DNA of 64,000 nucleotides from Methylobacterium bullatum (GTDB taxonomy: Bacteria; Pseudomonadota; Alphaproteobacteria; Rhizobiales; Beijerinckiaceae), in the NCBI GenBank assembly GCA_902712845.1, contig LR743504.1, positions 1,276,001 through 1,340,000 on the forward strand. The letters run 5' to 3'. Below are positions 46,693 to 55,414 of the stretch, piece by piece (position 1 is the first letter of the stretch; every line of letters begins with the position of its first letter). The notes beneath the pieces were generated by a model that was not told where the DNA came from, did not search any database, and saw nothing but the letters and a program-made list of their open reading frames with translations. Made by a program: the position numbers and the translations under genes.

Positions 46693-49600
46693 TCAGGCGG
46701 AGCGCACGGGCAGGAGGGCGCGGCGGCTCGGGCCGGGTCCGGCGACGGTCCCGACCTGGGCGACGCTCACGTCGAGGCGGGTCTGCTTCGCGCCGAAATC
46801 GGCGGCCTCGTCGGCGGTGGCGTAGAGAAAGACCGGCTCGTTCGTCCGGGCGGTCCGCAGGGTCGAGCCGCCCGCCGCATGGATTTCGACGAGATAGGTC
46901 TCGCCCGGTTCGTCCTGCGGGATGTCCACCGGCTCCCAGCCATCCGCGTCCCGCCGCGCCCGGCGGAGCCAGGACAGGCTGATCCCGCCGGCCTCGCGCC
47001 GCGCGACCGGATGCACCGGTGCGAGCGGAAGGAGGGGCAGGAGGCCGGCGCTCGCCTGCAGTTCCACATAAGTCGGATCGCCGGGGTCGCGGGCGGCCGG
47101 CCCGATCCGGTAGCGGAACGGCCGGCCGGCCTCGTCGAGCCGCTCCACCAGGGGCACCACCGCCCCGTCGTCGAGTCGCACCACGAGGCAACCGGCCGGG
47201 TTGGCGCGGCGGCTGAGATCCTCGCTTCCCATCAGGCCGCGCAGCAGGCGGCTGAGGCGGTAGGTGCCGGGGCCGATCAGTTCGGCGCCCGCCGCCGCGA
47301 TGATCTCGACCCTGCCATCCTCGCCCACGAGGGCGAACAGGTTGCCGCCCGAGAGCGCCGCGCTCTCCGCGATGGAGGACAGGGCGCCGGCATGGCGCAG
47401 GCGCACATCGAGCCGGGTTCCCCGGTCGAAGCGCCAGAGCGGTCCGGGCGGCAGTGGGGTCAGCGTCTCGCCGAGGCAGGCGGGATAATCGACGATGCGG
47501 TGCAGGCCGAGGGGGCCGTCCGCGCCGGGCGAGCGCCAGACCGCCATCTCGCCGGGCCAGGGATCGGCCGAGACCGCGAGGTATTGCAGGATCGTCGGGC
47601 TGCCCCTGTCCACGGGCAGGTCGAAGACGCGGGCGAAGGGTCGCCCGGCCATGGACGGGGGCGGCCGGTATCCCCTCTCGTCGGGCCTTCGGTTCGCGCC
47701 GAGGCGAGAGCTATGGACCGGCACCGCGCGGGTCTCGATCCGCCTTGCGCCGGCGCTGTCGGCGATCCGCACGATCCGATGGGGCAGCGGCGCGCCGGGC
47801 AGGGTCAGGAGGTCGCCCGGCACCAAGTCGATCCGGCGCGGGCTCACCCCGAAACTCGCGCTGTCGCGCCCGGCGATGGCCGTGTCGAGGAGCGCCTCGG
47901 CGAGCGCTTCGGCGCTCCCCCGGCGGGTGACGATGGGGGCGTCGGCGCTGCTCTCGCGCCGCCTCATGCCGGTGGGACGGATCGCCGAGGCGGTGGCGGT
48001 CCGGTAATCGGCGCTTTGCCCGTCGCAGAAGCTGAGGGTGAGCGCGCGGGGCAGTTCGGATTCCTCGGCGCGGACGAAGCTCAGGGGCGCCCGGTCCCGC
48101 TCCGCAAGCACGAGGTCGGCGGCCGCCAGGACGATCGGGCTCTCGCGGCGGGGGCCGCGAATGTCGAGCCTGCCGCCCACCGCCGAGACGTCGAGGCCAT
48201 AGGCCTGGGCCAGCGGCTCCAGGGCGCCGCGCGCGGACATCGGCCGGTCGATGACGTAGCCGTCGAGCCAGGCATCGGCGGCAATTCGGGCCGGTGCCGC
48301 GATGCCGAGATCGGCGAGGATCGCGCCGATCAGGCGGTCGAGCTCCAGCCCTTCGATCCGTCCTGTGATCCAATGACCCAGGGACCAGTTCTCCGCATCC
48401 GCCCAGACCGTGTCGAAATCCGGGAAGGCCGGGAAGGGCCGCGCATCCCAGCACCAGACGAAGATCGACTCGGCGGCGACCATCGGCCCGCCATAGACGG
48501 GCGAGATCGGGTTGTGAGCCGGCTCGAAACCCGGCAGCGCCGCATCGAAGCGGGTCAGGATGGCGGTGAGGCCACGCGCCTGGATCAGGTCGTCGCGAAC
48601 ATTTGCGGAGAAGGGCGGCGCGGCGTTCTCGGAGGATTTCGCGTCGGGGAAAACGTTCGGGCCGTTGGTGCCCCTGTCCACGGCGGGCACGCCGATCTCG
48701 GTGAGCCAGATCGGCTTGGATCGGGGAATCCAGGCCGTGGTGCCGGTCTCGATCCCGCCATCGCGCTCCCGATGCGGGTTCGACCACCAGGAGACGAGGT
48801 CCTTGGCCCGGTAGATCCAGGGCTTGGCGGCAGCGCCGTCGGTGATGGGGGTGCGAACCTGCGCCCGCCGGTCGGCGTCATCGGCATAGTACCAGTCGAA
48901 GGCCTCGCCGGCCCCGAGGCGGCGCTTGAGATAGGCCGTGTCGTAGAGGCTGTCGGTCTCGGCGAGGTCGGCATGGTCCGCGCCGTCGCGCCAGTCGCTG
49001 ATCGGCGGGTAGTAATCGATGCCTACCGCCGCGATGGCGGGATCGGCGAAGAGCGCGTCGAGGGGGAATCGTACCGTCGCCCCGCCGTCGCGGACATGGG
49101 CGCCGTACTCGGTCCAGTCGGCGGCGTAGACCAGGGCGACGCCGGCCCCGAGGCGGGCGCGCACCTCCTGGGCGAGCGCTGTGAACGCCTCCACCGCCGG
49201 ATAGCGTCCGCCCTCGCCCCGCACGCGGGTGAGGCTCGGGAACTCGCTGCCGATGATGAAGCCGGAGAGTGACACGCCGTCGGCCGCCCAGCCCGCGGCG
49301 AGATCGGCGTAATGCAGGAGGAAGCGGCGATAGCCGTCGGGATTGTGGAAGAAGGCCGCCACCTGCGTCGCCGCGGCGGCGGTCCCGTCCGGGCTGCCGG
49401 CCTGGCCGGGGGCCGGCGCGCAGGTGATGCGCCCGCGCCAGGGATAGGGCGGCTGATGGAGCGCGCCCGCGTCGCGTGGATCGGGCAGCGTGTTGCCGAC
49501 GGGCACGTCCATCATCACGAACGGGTAGAGCACGACCTCGAGACCGCGACGGCGCAGCTCGGCGACGAGGCGGCCGAGCCCGGCATCGGAGGGCGTGCCG

Positions 49601-50601
49601 CCATAGGCAGCACCTCCCGTGGGCGCGGTCGAGACCGTCTCCACCTCGTCGCGGGTCAGGCCGGCGACGCTCCATGTGTCGCCGAGGGTCGCCTTGTCCG
49701 GCCGGTCGACCTTGGGCGTCACCGTGCAGTGGCCGGCACGCAGGTCGCTCCCGAACCAGCTCGCCACCACCGATATGCGGGCGAGACGCGGGCACAGGGC
49801 TTGGAGGGCGTCGAGGGAGGCGGTGACGTCGCTCGCCTCCTGGAACTGGAACCGGTTGGCCGCCCGTGTGGCGCCGAAACCCGCATCCTCGGTGACCGGG
49901 CGGGGGTCGAGGCCGAATTCCGTCGAGCCGGGAATGAGGCAGACCGCGCGGACCATCCCGGCGAGCCCCTCCACGGGGCGGATCACCTCGAAGGAGAGCT
50001 GCGGCACGCGGTTGCCGAACTCGGCGAGCGCCAGCCGCTCGAACACGATGTAGGCGAGGCCGCGATAGGCCGGTGCCCGGTCGGTGCCCTCCTTGGCGAC
50101 GATGAGCGGATCGGGCGCCTGGTCGGCCCCGCCCCGGTGCAGGCGGTAATTCAGGGTGGTGAGGTCGATCTCGCGGCCATCGGCCCAAACCCGGCGGACA
50201 TGGGCGATCTCGCCCTCGCACAAACCCACCGCGAGGTCGGCGAAATAGGCATAGGTGGTGGTCACGGTCTTCTGGCCGGCGCCCCCCTTGCCCCCGGACG
50301 CGGCGCGCTGGACGCTGGTATTGGCCACCTCCAGCGGGCGCGTCGCCCAGATCAGGGTGCCGCCCACCTTGGCGCGGCCATAGACCCGCTTGATCGGCTC
50401 GCCCTCCGTGGAGGCGAGCCCGGCCACATCGGTGAGGCGCGGCCCCTCCACGATGCGCGGCCCGGCCCGCGACCCGAACAGGGCGCTGTCGATCGCGCCG
50501 CCAGCCACGGCGCCGAGCGTGCTCAGCACCGCCCCGCCGATCGGGCCGCCGAGCGCGGTCCCCAAGGCCGCCCCGGCCGTCTGCAGGATGAGCGTGGCCA
50601 T
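46693..50601 (-). CDS. GTA host-specificity protein with TIM-barrel domain (gp15-like)
   Basis: This is the large 'megatron' at the tail tip. ATG 50601 gives a 1302-residue protein; the frame is open 588 bp further, but only through repeats. The N-terminal segment (MATLILQTAGAALGTALGG) resembles tail proteins. From about 430 to 740 the GTA TIM-barrel domain is visible, with IIGSEFPSLTRVRGEGG and DYYPPISDWRDGADH. A phage-tail-like region and a C-terminal domain follow. It lies after the peptidase gene across a 539-bp repeat-filled gap and before the DUF2793 protein. Confidence 0.93.
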   Translation of the reverse strand: MATLILQTAGAALGTALGGPIGGAVLSTLGAVAGGAIDSALFGSRAGPRIVEGPRLTDVAGLASTEGEPIKRVYGRAKVGGTLIWATRPLEVANTSVQRAASGGKGGAGQKTVTTTYAYFADLAVGLCEGEIAHVRRVWADGREIDLTTLNYRLHRGGADQAPDPLIVAKEGTDRAPAYRGLAYIVFERLALAEFGNRVPQLSFEVIRPVEGLAGMVRAVCLIPGSTEFGLDPRPVTEDAGFGATRAANRFQFQEASDVTASLDALQALCPRLARISVVASWFGSDLRAGHCTVTPKVDRPDKATLGDTWSVAGLTRDEVETVSTAPTGGAAYGGTPSDAGLGRLVAELRRRGLEVVLYPFVMMDVPVGNTLPDPRDAGALHQPPYPWRGRITCAPAPGQAGSPDGTAAAATQVAAFFHNPDGYRRFLLHYADLAAGWAADGVSLSGFIIGSEFPSLTRVRGEGGRYPAVEAFTALAQEVRARLGAGVALVYAADWTEYGAHVRDGGATVRFPLDALFADPAIAAVGIDYYPPISDWRDGADHADLAETDSLYDTAYLKRRLGAGEAFDWYYADDADRRAQVRTPITDGAAAKPWIYRAKDLVSWWSNPHRERDGGIETGTTAWIPRSKPIWLTEIGVPAVDRGTNGPNVFPDAKSSENAAPPFSANVRDDLIQARGLTAILTRFDAALPGFEPAHNPISPVYGGPMVAAESIFVWCWDARPFPAFPDFDTVWADAENWSLGHWITGRIEGLELDRLIGAILADLGIAAPARIAADAWLDGYVIDRPMSARGALEPLAQAYGLDVSAVGGRLDIRGPRRESPIVLAAADLVLAERDRAPLSFVRAEESELPRALTLSFCDGQSADYRTATASAIRPTGMRRRESSADAPIVTRRGSAEALAEALLDTAIAGRDSASFGVSPRRIDLVPGDLLTLPGAPLPHRIVRIADSAGARRIETRAVPVHSSRLGANRRPDERGYRPPPSMAGRPFARVFDLPVDRGSPTILQYLAVSADPWPGEMAVWRSPGADGPLGLHRIVDYPACLGETLTPLPPGPLWRFDRGTRLDVRLRHAGALSSIAESAALSGGNLFALVGEDGRVEIIAAAGAELIGPGTYRLSRLLRGLMGSEDLSRRANPAGCLVVRLDDGAVVPLVERLDEAGRPFRYRIGPAARDPGDPTYVELQASAGLLPLLPLAPVHPVARREAGGISLSWLRRARRDADGWEPVDIPQDEPGETYLVEIHAAGGSTLRTARTNEPVFLYATADEAADFGAKQTRLDVSVAQVGTVAGPGPSRRALLPVRSA

Positions 50602-50655
50602 GCGGGAGGGCTCCGGGAGGGAAACGGGAGGCAATGTTAGGGGCACTCGGTGCGC

Positions 50656-50854
50656 ATCCCCTCTCCCCGCGCGCGGGGAGAGGGGCGTGTCTCCCCCTCG
50701 TCGGGGAGCACGTCGAGGCGGCAGCCGACGGTGAGGGGGCTTCTTCGGACGAGCCTCACTCGGAGCCGCCCCCTCACCCTCGCTCCGCTCGTCGCAGGCA
50801 CGACGAGGTGCCTGCGACCCTCTCCCCGCGTGCGGGGAGAGGGGGGAAGCGCGC
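50656..50854. repeat. Large intergenic repeat, copy 1
   Basis: This copy of about 200 bp starts and ends with short palindromes (CTCTCCCCGC next to GCGGGGAGAG) and carries GGCAGCCGACGGTGAGGG in the middle. It is closely repeated 265 bp downstream (copy 2). Its central motif also occurs in the gap at 63470-63690, so it is a dispersed element. No coding frame is convincing. Confidence 0.9.
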
Positions 50855-50929
50855 ATCCTGTACGGGGGCGAGACGCATACCGTCGTTGCCCGAGGTTGGT
50901 GGTTACGCCGGTCGGTACGCATCGCCTCG

Positions 50930-51118
50930 CCCCGCCTGCGGGGAGAGGGGCGTGTCTCCCCCTCGCTGGGGAGCACGTCGAGGCGGCAGCCGACGGTGAG
51001 GGGGCTTCTTCGGACGAGCCTCACTCGGAGCCGCCCCCTCACCCTCGCTCCGCTCGTCACAGGCACGACGGGGTGCCTGTGCCCCTCTCCCCGCGTGCGG
51101 GGAGAGGGGGAAGCGCGC
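50930..51118. repeat. Large intergenic repeat, copy 2
   Basis: This copy is nearly identical to copy 1, with few changes (for example CTCGTCGG versus CTCGCTGG) and the same outer palindromes. It ends 22 bp before the end of the peptidase gene. Copies 1 and 2 with 75 bp between them fill the 539-bp gap (50602-51140) between the gp15-like and gp14-like genes, which is otherwise empty. Confidence 0.9.
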
Positions 51119-51140
51119 CTGCCGTCTCGGCTTCCCGATA

Positions 51141-51587
51141 TCAGGCCCCCGGAAACCGGAACACATGCGCCAGGTGACGGCGCCACCATCGCGTTAGGGT
51201 GACTTCCGTCACCGCCGCGCCGTCATGGGCGTGGATCATCGTCCCATCCCCGCTCGCGATCGCACAGTGCTTTGCCGGCAAATGAGAGCGGAAGGCGAAG
51301 AGCAGGACGTCGCCTGCGTTCGGTGTGTAGGCGTTCAGAGGATCGCGCACGGCGGCGAGATGCCGGCGGGCGGCCTCCGCCATCGGGTCGCTGCCGGGGA
51401 GGGCGGATTCCGCCCATGACGCCGAATAGGGCGGTGCGGTTTCGGGCTCCGGCCCGAGGAGCCCGCGCCAGACCCCCCGGACGAGGCCGAGGCAGTCGCA
51501 GCCGACGCCCTTGAGGGAGGCCTGGTGGCGATAGGGCGTGCCGATCCAGCCCCGTGCCTCGGCGACGATCCGGTCGGAGCTTGGCAT
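51141..51587 (-). CDS. NlpC/P60 family peptidase (GTA gp14-like)
   Basis: The tail peptidase cuts cell-wall peptides during DNA delivery. ATG 51587, behind AAAGGAG, gives 148 residues. The catalytic cysteine is in GVGCDCLGLVRGVW near residue 30, and the histidine in KHCAIASGDGTMIHAHDG near residue 108. The family order gp13, gp14, gp15 is kept. Between this gene and gp15 lie two 200-bp repeats. Confidence 0.9.
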   Translation of the reverse strand: MPSSDRIVAEARGWIGTPYRHQASLKGVGCDCLGLVRGVWRGLLGPEPETAPPYSASWAESALPGSDPMAEAARRHLAAVRDPLNAYTPNAGDVLLFAFRSHLPAKHCAIASGDGTMIHAHDGAAVTEVTLTRWWRRHLAHVFRFPGA

Positions 51588-51606
51588 GACCGTCTCCTTT
51601 GCCGGC

Positions 51607-52500
51607 TCAGCGGAACAGGCTGCCACCGTCGAGGGGGGCACCGGCATTGCCGATGCCGCGGATGACGAAGTCGTTGCCGGGCATGTGCGGAAAACCCTGG
51701 AAGTTCAACGCGTTGGCAAAGGTGCCGGCGCAGGTGGAGAGGCGCTTGTCGCATCCGGCCGTGAGTGTGAAGGCGTCTCCCGCCATGACGGCGCGGGGCG
51801 GCTCCTGCCAGAGCGTGATCCGGGCGCTGGCATCGGCCGCAGCGTGAGACCGGACGTCGTTGGCGAGACCTGTATTCCCGCCCGAGGTCCAAGTGAGCCG
51901 CCCGCCCGTGAAGCGGCCGGTGGGGAAGGACCCCGCCAGGGCGGCCGGCATGTCGCCCGGTGTTGCCGGCGCGAGAACGGTCCCGCTGGTGCGGTAGCGC
52001 GGGTCGGCGAGATCGACCCGGCAGCGCCCATCGCCGAGATCGGCGCCGCAGGTGGCGCGGAAGGTCCGGCCGCGCTCCTCGTCGAGGCGGTCCATCAGCC
52101 CGCGCAATTCCGCCACGAAGGCGGTGCCCGCCCGGCGGATCTCGCCGATCGTCCCGACATCGAGGAGGAGCCGCGTTCCCGGATCGGTCCAGTCCACGAG
52201 CCAGGTCTCGATGCCGGCCGCGTCATAGAGCCCACCCGCCACGTCCGCGTCGGCGATGCCGAGGGACGTCAGCGCTCCCGCCACCTCGCCGCCGCCCACC
52301 GCGAAGCCGAGCTCCGCGCTCGCCTCGGCGGCCTCTAACCCCGAACGCGCCGCGAAGGTGATGCCGGAGAAGGCGAGGTCGCGGTCATGGTCGGTGAAGC
52401 CGAGGGTGAGGCCGTCGCGCCGGGTCAGCGACCAGCAATGGCACAGGGTGGTGGACCCGCCGGCGAGATGCGCGGCGAGGGCGGCGGGGATGTCGCGCAT
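51607..52500 (-). CDS. Phage-type hub protein, DUF2163 (GTA gp13-like)
   Basis: This 297-residue protein has the DUF2163 N-terminus (LCHCWSLTRRDGLTLGFTDHDRDL) and the BR0599-type C-terminus with CDKRLSTCAGTFANALNFQGFPHMPG. In RcGTA the hub has iron-sulfur-type cysteine ligands, and several cysteines here are in matching places (CDKR and STC). Its stop is 20 bp before gp14. GGAG precedes the ATG. Confidence 0.9.
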   Translation of the reverse strand: MRDIPAALAAHLAGGSTTLCHCWSLTRRDGLTLGFTDHDRDLAFSGITFAARSGLEAAEASAELGFAVGGGEVAGALTSLGIADADVAGGLYDAAGIETWLVDWTDPGTRLLLDVGTIGEIRRAGTAFVAELRGLMDRLDEERGRTFRATCGADLGDGRCRVDLADPRYRTSGTVLAPATPGDMPAALAGSFPTGRFTGGRLTWTSGGNTGLANDVRSHAAADASARITLWQEPPRAVMAGDAFTLTAGCDKRLSTCAGTFANALNFQGFPHMPGNDFVIRGIGNAGAPLDGGSLFR

Positions 52501-52515
52501 GAATCCAAGCTCCGG

Positions 52516-53151
52516 TCAGGGCACGATCTCGACGAGCGGCACGTTCGGGATCTCGCCGGCGGTGAAGGCCTGGAGGTCCACGCTGAGGTCGTCGGTGTCG
52601 AAGCGGACGGGCACGTCGAACCAGAACCCCGCCGTCACCGCCGCTCCGGGGGCGGGGGCCGTCACCAGGGTGACGAGGCCTGTGGCGGCGTCGCAGGTGA
52701 AGGCCGATGCCGGGCGTTCCACGCCGGCCACCGCCACCCGCACGGTCTCCGCCACCGGCTTGGCGATGAGGCGGCGATAGGGCAGCGGCCCGGCGCCGTA
52801 GGTCTTGGCGAGGGGAAACACCCGCGTCGCGCCGTCGCCGAGGCCGAGAGGCTGGTCGCCCGGTCCCACCGCCTGGGACGGCGGCCCCGAGCGATGGTCG
52901 ATCCTGTCGCGGTAGCGGAAGCCGTAGAGGCGCCCGCGCCGTTCCTCGAAGAAGGCGAGGACCGCATGCAGGGCGTCGAGGGTGCGGATGCCCAGACCCG
53001 CATCGTAGCGCCGCCGCGAATCGGCCCAGCGGCTGTTGCGGTGCTCGCGCCCCGAGGCCAGCGTCACGATCTCGGTGAGCCGGCTCGGGCCCCCGCTGCC
53101 GCGCAGGGCCACGTCGAGGGGAAAGCGGACCTCGTGGAAATCTCCGGCCAT
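52516..53151 (-). CDS. Distal tail protein, DUF2460/TIGR02217 (GTA gp12-like)
   Basis: ATG 53151 gives 211 residues starting MAGDFHEVRFPLDVA, the usual family start. The frame is open farther upstream but into another gene. Family motifs include YGFRYRDRIDHRS (near residue 85) and FDVPVRFDTDDLSVDLQ (near residue 180). Spacing to gp13 is 15 bp and to the tape measure gene 22 bp. Confidence 0.92.
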   Translation of the reverse strand: MAGDFHEVRFPLDVALRGSGGPSRLTEIVTLASGREHRNSRWADSRRRYDAGLGIRTLDALHAVLAFFEERRGRLYGFRYRDRIDHRSGPPSQAVGPGDQPLGLGDGATRVFPLAKTYGAGPLPYRRLIAKPVAETVRVAVAGVERPASAFTCDAATGLVTLVTAPAPGAAVTAGFWFDVPVRFDTDDLSVDLQAFTAGEIPNVPLVEIVP

Positions 53152-53173
53152 GGCAGGCCTCCCTGGATGATGG

Positions 53174-53746
53174 TCAGGACGCGCGTCTGCCGCGCGCGAC
53201 GGCCCGGGCGAGGGCGGCGGCCACCTGGGCCTCGGAGCGGCGGAAGCTCTCCGCATCCGGCGTCGCGATGTGGACGGTGACGGAGACCGGCTGCCCGGAG
53301 GCCCCACCGGCGACCCCGAGCCGCCCGTCGCTGCCCCGCGCGAGGGGCAGGATCGCCTCCGGGCCGGCCTCGCCCATCAGGCCCGTCCCGTCGCGCATCG
53401 GGAAGTAGGTGGGGGCGGCCACCACGCCGCCGCTGGCGAAGGGGCGAACCCGGCCGCCGGTGATCACGCCACCCTTCGCGAAGGCCGCGCTCGATGCGCC
53501 GGAATTGATGAGACTCTTCACCAGGGATTCGATGCCCCCCTTCACCGGGTCGAGGACGGCCTTGCCGGCCATGCCGGCGAGCTTGGTGACGAGGGAGCTC
53601 AAGGCTCCATCGAGCTGCTTGGCCGGGCCGACCGTGCCGGTGAAGGCCTTGCTCAGGCTGTCGCCGAACTTCTGGGCCAGATTTTCCAGGCTGCTCAACT
53701 GCTTGGCCCGCGCGGCGAGGGTGCGGTCGATCTCGGTCTCGGCCAT
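53174..53746 (-). CDS. Short tape-measure protein (GTA gp11-like)
   Basis: This 190-residue protein has a helical first half (residues about 1-75, FGDSLSKAFTGTVG), a Gly-rich part with KGGVITGGRVRPFASGGVV, and the tail-tape FPMRDGTGLMGEAGPEAILPL. RcGTA-like particles have a short tail, so a tape measure of this size is expected, in contrast to phage tape measures. It is preceded by a gap of about 255 bp with a repeat. Confidence 0.88.
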   Translation of the reverse strand: MAETEIDRTLAARAKQLSSLENLAQKFGDSLSKAFTGTVGPAKQLDGALSSLVTKLAGMAGKAVLDPVKGGIESLVKSLINSGASSAAFAKGGVITGGRVRPFASGGVVAAPTYFPMRDGTGLMGEAGPEAILPLARGSDGRLGVAGGASGQPVSVTVHIATPDAESFRRSEAQVAAALARAVARGRRAS

Positions 53747-53809
53747 TGTCGGCTCCTGTCATCTGCGTCTCAGGGCTCGGTTCTCCCCGTCCCCATCCTA
53801 TCCACCGAC

Positions 53810-53919
53810 CTCATCCTGAGGTGCCGCAGCGCAGCGAAGGCCTCGAAGGAGGGCTCCAGAAGCCGCGGAGGGTCCTGGAGTCCTCCTTCGAGGCGGCTGT
53901 CGCCGCACCTCAGGATGAG
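53810..53919 (+). repeat. Bipartite intergenic repeat, copy B
   Basis: The outer arms CTCATCCTGAGGTGC (53810-53824) and GCACCTCAGGATGAG (53905-53919) are perfect 15-bp inverse copies. The inner arms GCCTCGAAGGAGG (near 53840) and CCTCCTTCGAGGC (near 53882) also pair. A run of six T follows at 53924. A diverged copy is at 26425-26529. It lies between gp11 and the small chaperone-like gene and might end transcription on the plus strand. Confidence 0.85.
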
Positions 53920-54001
53920 ATGGTTTTTTGGGAAGGAATTCTGTTCGTGGGCGGGGTGCGGCTCGTGTTGGGAGCCGGGCTTCATCGAAGGCCAAACCCC
54001 G

Positions 54002-54220
54002 TCACGACGGGTCGGGATAGGCCTCCATCAGCCGGCGCAGGTCGGCGGCGGTGGCGGCGTCGCGCCGGCCGCCGCGACCGGCGGCGGCGATCAGTTCGCG
54101 GGGCGTCGCCGCCCAGAAGTCGCGCGGGCTCCAGCGCAGGGCGTTCAGGCCCAGGGCCATGGCCTCGTCCCACGGGAAGGCGGAGGGAGCCTCCGGCGCG
54201 ATTCCGCCCGTGGGGCTCAA
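54002..54220 (-). CDS. Small GTA tail-assembly protein (rcc01693-like)
   Basis: Family members are about 65-75 residues and end like this one (LNALRWSPRDFWAATPRELIAAA, near 25-50). A TTG at 54220 overlaps the stop of the upstream gene by 4 bp and gives 72 residues; the first ATG in frame (54160) would cut the conserved FPWDEA. TTG is therefore my choice. In RcGTA this position is gp10.1, a probable tail-assembly chaperone. The 3' end is 255 bp from gp11, a gap filled by a repeat. Confidence 0.75.
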   Translation of the reverse strand: MSPTGGIAPEAPSAFPWDEAMALGLNALRWSPRDFWAATPRELIAAAGRGGRRDAATAADLRRLMEAYPDPS

Positions 54221-54555
54221 GGGCCCGGAGGTGATGGGTCCGGCGTCTCGGCCCCGAAGGCGGCGGCGAGCGCCTCGCCGAGGGCCGTGGCGATGGGCTC
54301 GATCCCGCCCGAGAGCGGCAGCCGCGCCACCGCCTCGTCGTCGAGGTCGTGGCCGCCGCCGCGCAGGGTCGCGCCGAGGAGCGCGATGAGGTCGCGGCTG
54401 GCGAGACGGCCTTCGGCGAACCGCGCGGCGAGGCCGGTGAGATCGGAGGCGCCGAGCGCCGCCTCCAGTTCGGCCAAGGCTCCCAGGGTGAGGCACAGGG
54501 TGTAGCGCCGGTCCCCAATCGCGACGGAGACCTCTCCGCGTCTGCGGTTCGCCAT
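54217..54555 (-). CDS. GTA tail-assembly protein (gp10-like)
   Basis: This 112-residue protein begins MANRRRGEVSVAIGDRRYTL and matches the 'gene transfer agent family protein' type: LCLTLGALAELEAALG near residue 22, then SRDLIALLGATLRGGGHDL. A GTG at 54558 could add one residue. It overlaps the tail-tube gene by 1 bp and the next gene by 4 bp. It is thought to help tail assembly; the role comes from RcGTA gene order. Confidence 0.85.
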   Translation of the reverse strand: MANRRRGEVSVAIGDRRYTLCLTLGALAELEAALGASDLTGLAARFAEGRLASRDLIALLGATLRGGGHDLDDEAVARLPLSGGIEPIATALGEALAAAFGAETPDPSPPGP

Positions 54556-54962
54556 CACAGGCTCGTAAAGGTGAGGGGGCCTGCCGAATCGAGGGCCATG
54601 TCGAAGGTCACCTCGCCCGCATGGTCGCCGCGATATTCCAGACTGGTGATCTGGAACAGGCCCTGGATCGTGCCGAAGGCCGGCACCACGACCTGCAGCG
54701 TGTCGATGGTGCCGTCGAAGAACATCCGTCGCAGGCGCTCGTCGGAGGCCTCATCGCGAAAGACGCCCGAGCCCGAGACCGCCGCGCGACGCACCCCCGC
54801 CCCGGCCAGCAGCTCGCGCCAGCGCCCGACGGATTCGGCGCTCGTCACGTCCACGGTCTCGGCGTTGAAGGCGAGCTGCCGGGCGCGCAGGCCGGCCACC
54901 GCCGTGAACCCCGTTCCCTCGCTGATCCGGATGAGGAGGTCCTTGCCTTTCTGGGCCGTCAT
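54555..54962 (-). CDS. Tail tube protein, TP901-1 family (GTA gp9-like)
   Basis: This 135-residue protein matches the TP901-1 major tail family: QKGKDLLIRISEGTGFTAVAG at the start, TVDVTSAESVGRWRELL near residue 36, and a C-terminal beta end. It forms the tail tube in RcGTA. Its stop overlaps the next gene and its start overlaps the gene before it by 4 bp, so the operon is tight here. Confidence 0.9.
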   Translation of the reverse strand: MTAQKGKDLLIRISEGTGFTAVAGLRARQLAFNAETVDVTSAESVGRWRELLAGAGVRRAAVSGSGVFRDEASDERLRRMFFDGTIDTLQVVVPAFGTIQGLFQITSLEYRGDHAGEVTFDMALDSAGPLTFTSL

Positions 54963-55414
54963 GGGGTCGCTCCGCTTCCGGTGGAAAGCCGCTCGGTGAC
55001 GGCCTGGAGGGTGAGGGTGGCGCGGGTCTCGCCGCTGCGCTCGTCACGGGCGCAGGCAAGGGATTCGACCCGCAGGACCGACAGCGAATGGCCGGCGGGG
55101 GAGAGCAGCGCCTCGTGCAGGAGGGCGGCGGCGCGGCCGGCGGCTTCGATGGCGCCGCGGCTGGAGCCGGGCCTGGCGAACAGGATCAGTCCCAGCCGAT
55201 GGGTATGGCGCAGCGCGCCGTCGACGGAATCGTCCCGCATCTCGGCGGGGCCGAACAGCGCGTAGACCGGCGCCGCGCCGCGCGGCGGCTCGTCGTGGAT
55301 ACGGACCTGGCCGCCCATGAGCCGGCCGAGCTCGGCGTCGCCGCCGAGGACGGTGAGGATGGCGGCCCGCAGGGCGAGGAGCGGGTTGACGGGAAGGGAC
55401 AGGGCATCGCTCAC
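54959..55414 (-). CDS. Tail terminator protein, DUF3168 (GTA gp8-like)
   Basis: This 151-residue protein has the DUF3168 features: an N-terminal LLALRAAILTVLGGDAEL, then PPRGAAPVYALFGPAEMRD, and a HRLGLILFARPG strand. In RcGTA it closes the tail at the head side. It overlaps the genes on both sides by 4 bp. It has a normal length. Confidence 0.88.
   Translation of the reverse strand: MSDALSLPVNPLLALRAAILTVLGGDAELGRLMGGQVRIHDEPPRGAAPVYALFGPAEMRDDSVDGALRHTHRLGLILFARPGSSRGAIEAAGRAAALLHEALLSPAGHSLSVLRVESLACARDERSGETRATLTLQAVTERLSTGSGATP

Noticed and set aside
46510..49272. A 920-codon plus-strand open frame opposite the GTA gp15-like gene
   Set aside because: The minus-strand frame carries the TIM-barrel domain and family order. 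The opposite frame is low-complexity and Gly/Arg/Asp-rich.
50656..51118. The pair of repeats as a CRISPR array
   Set aside because: There are only two copies about 200 bp long, no short regular repeats with spacers, and no cas genes in the window.
50602..51189. An N-terminal extension of the gp15-like protein through the repeats
   Set aside because: The frame is open only because the repeat is GC-rich. The family N-terminus begins at ATG 50601.
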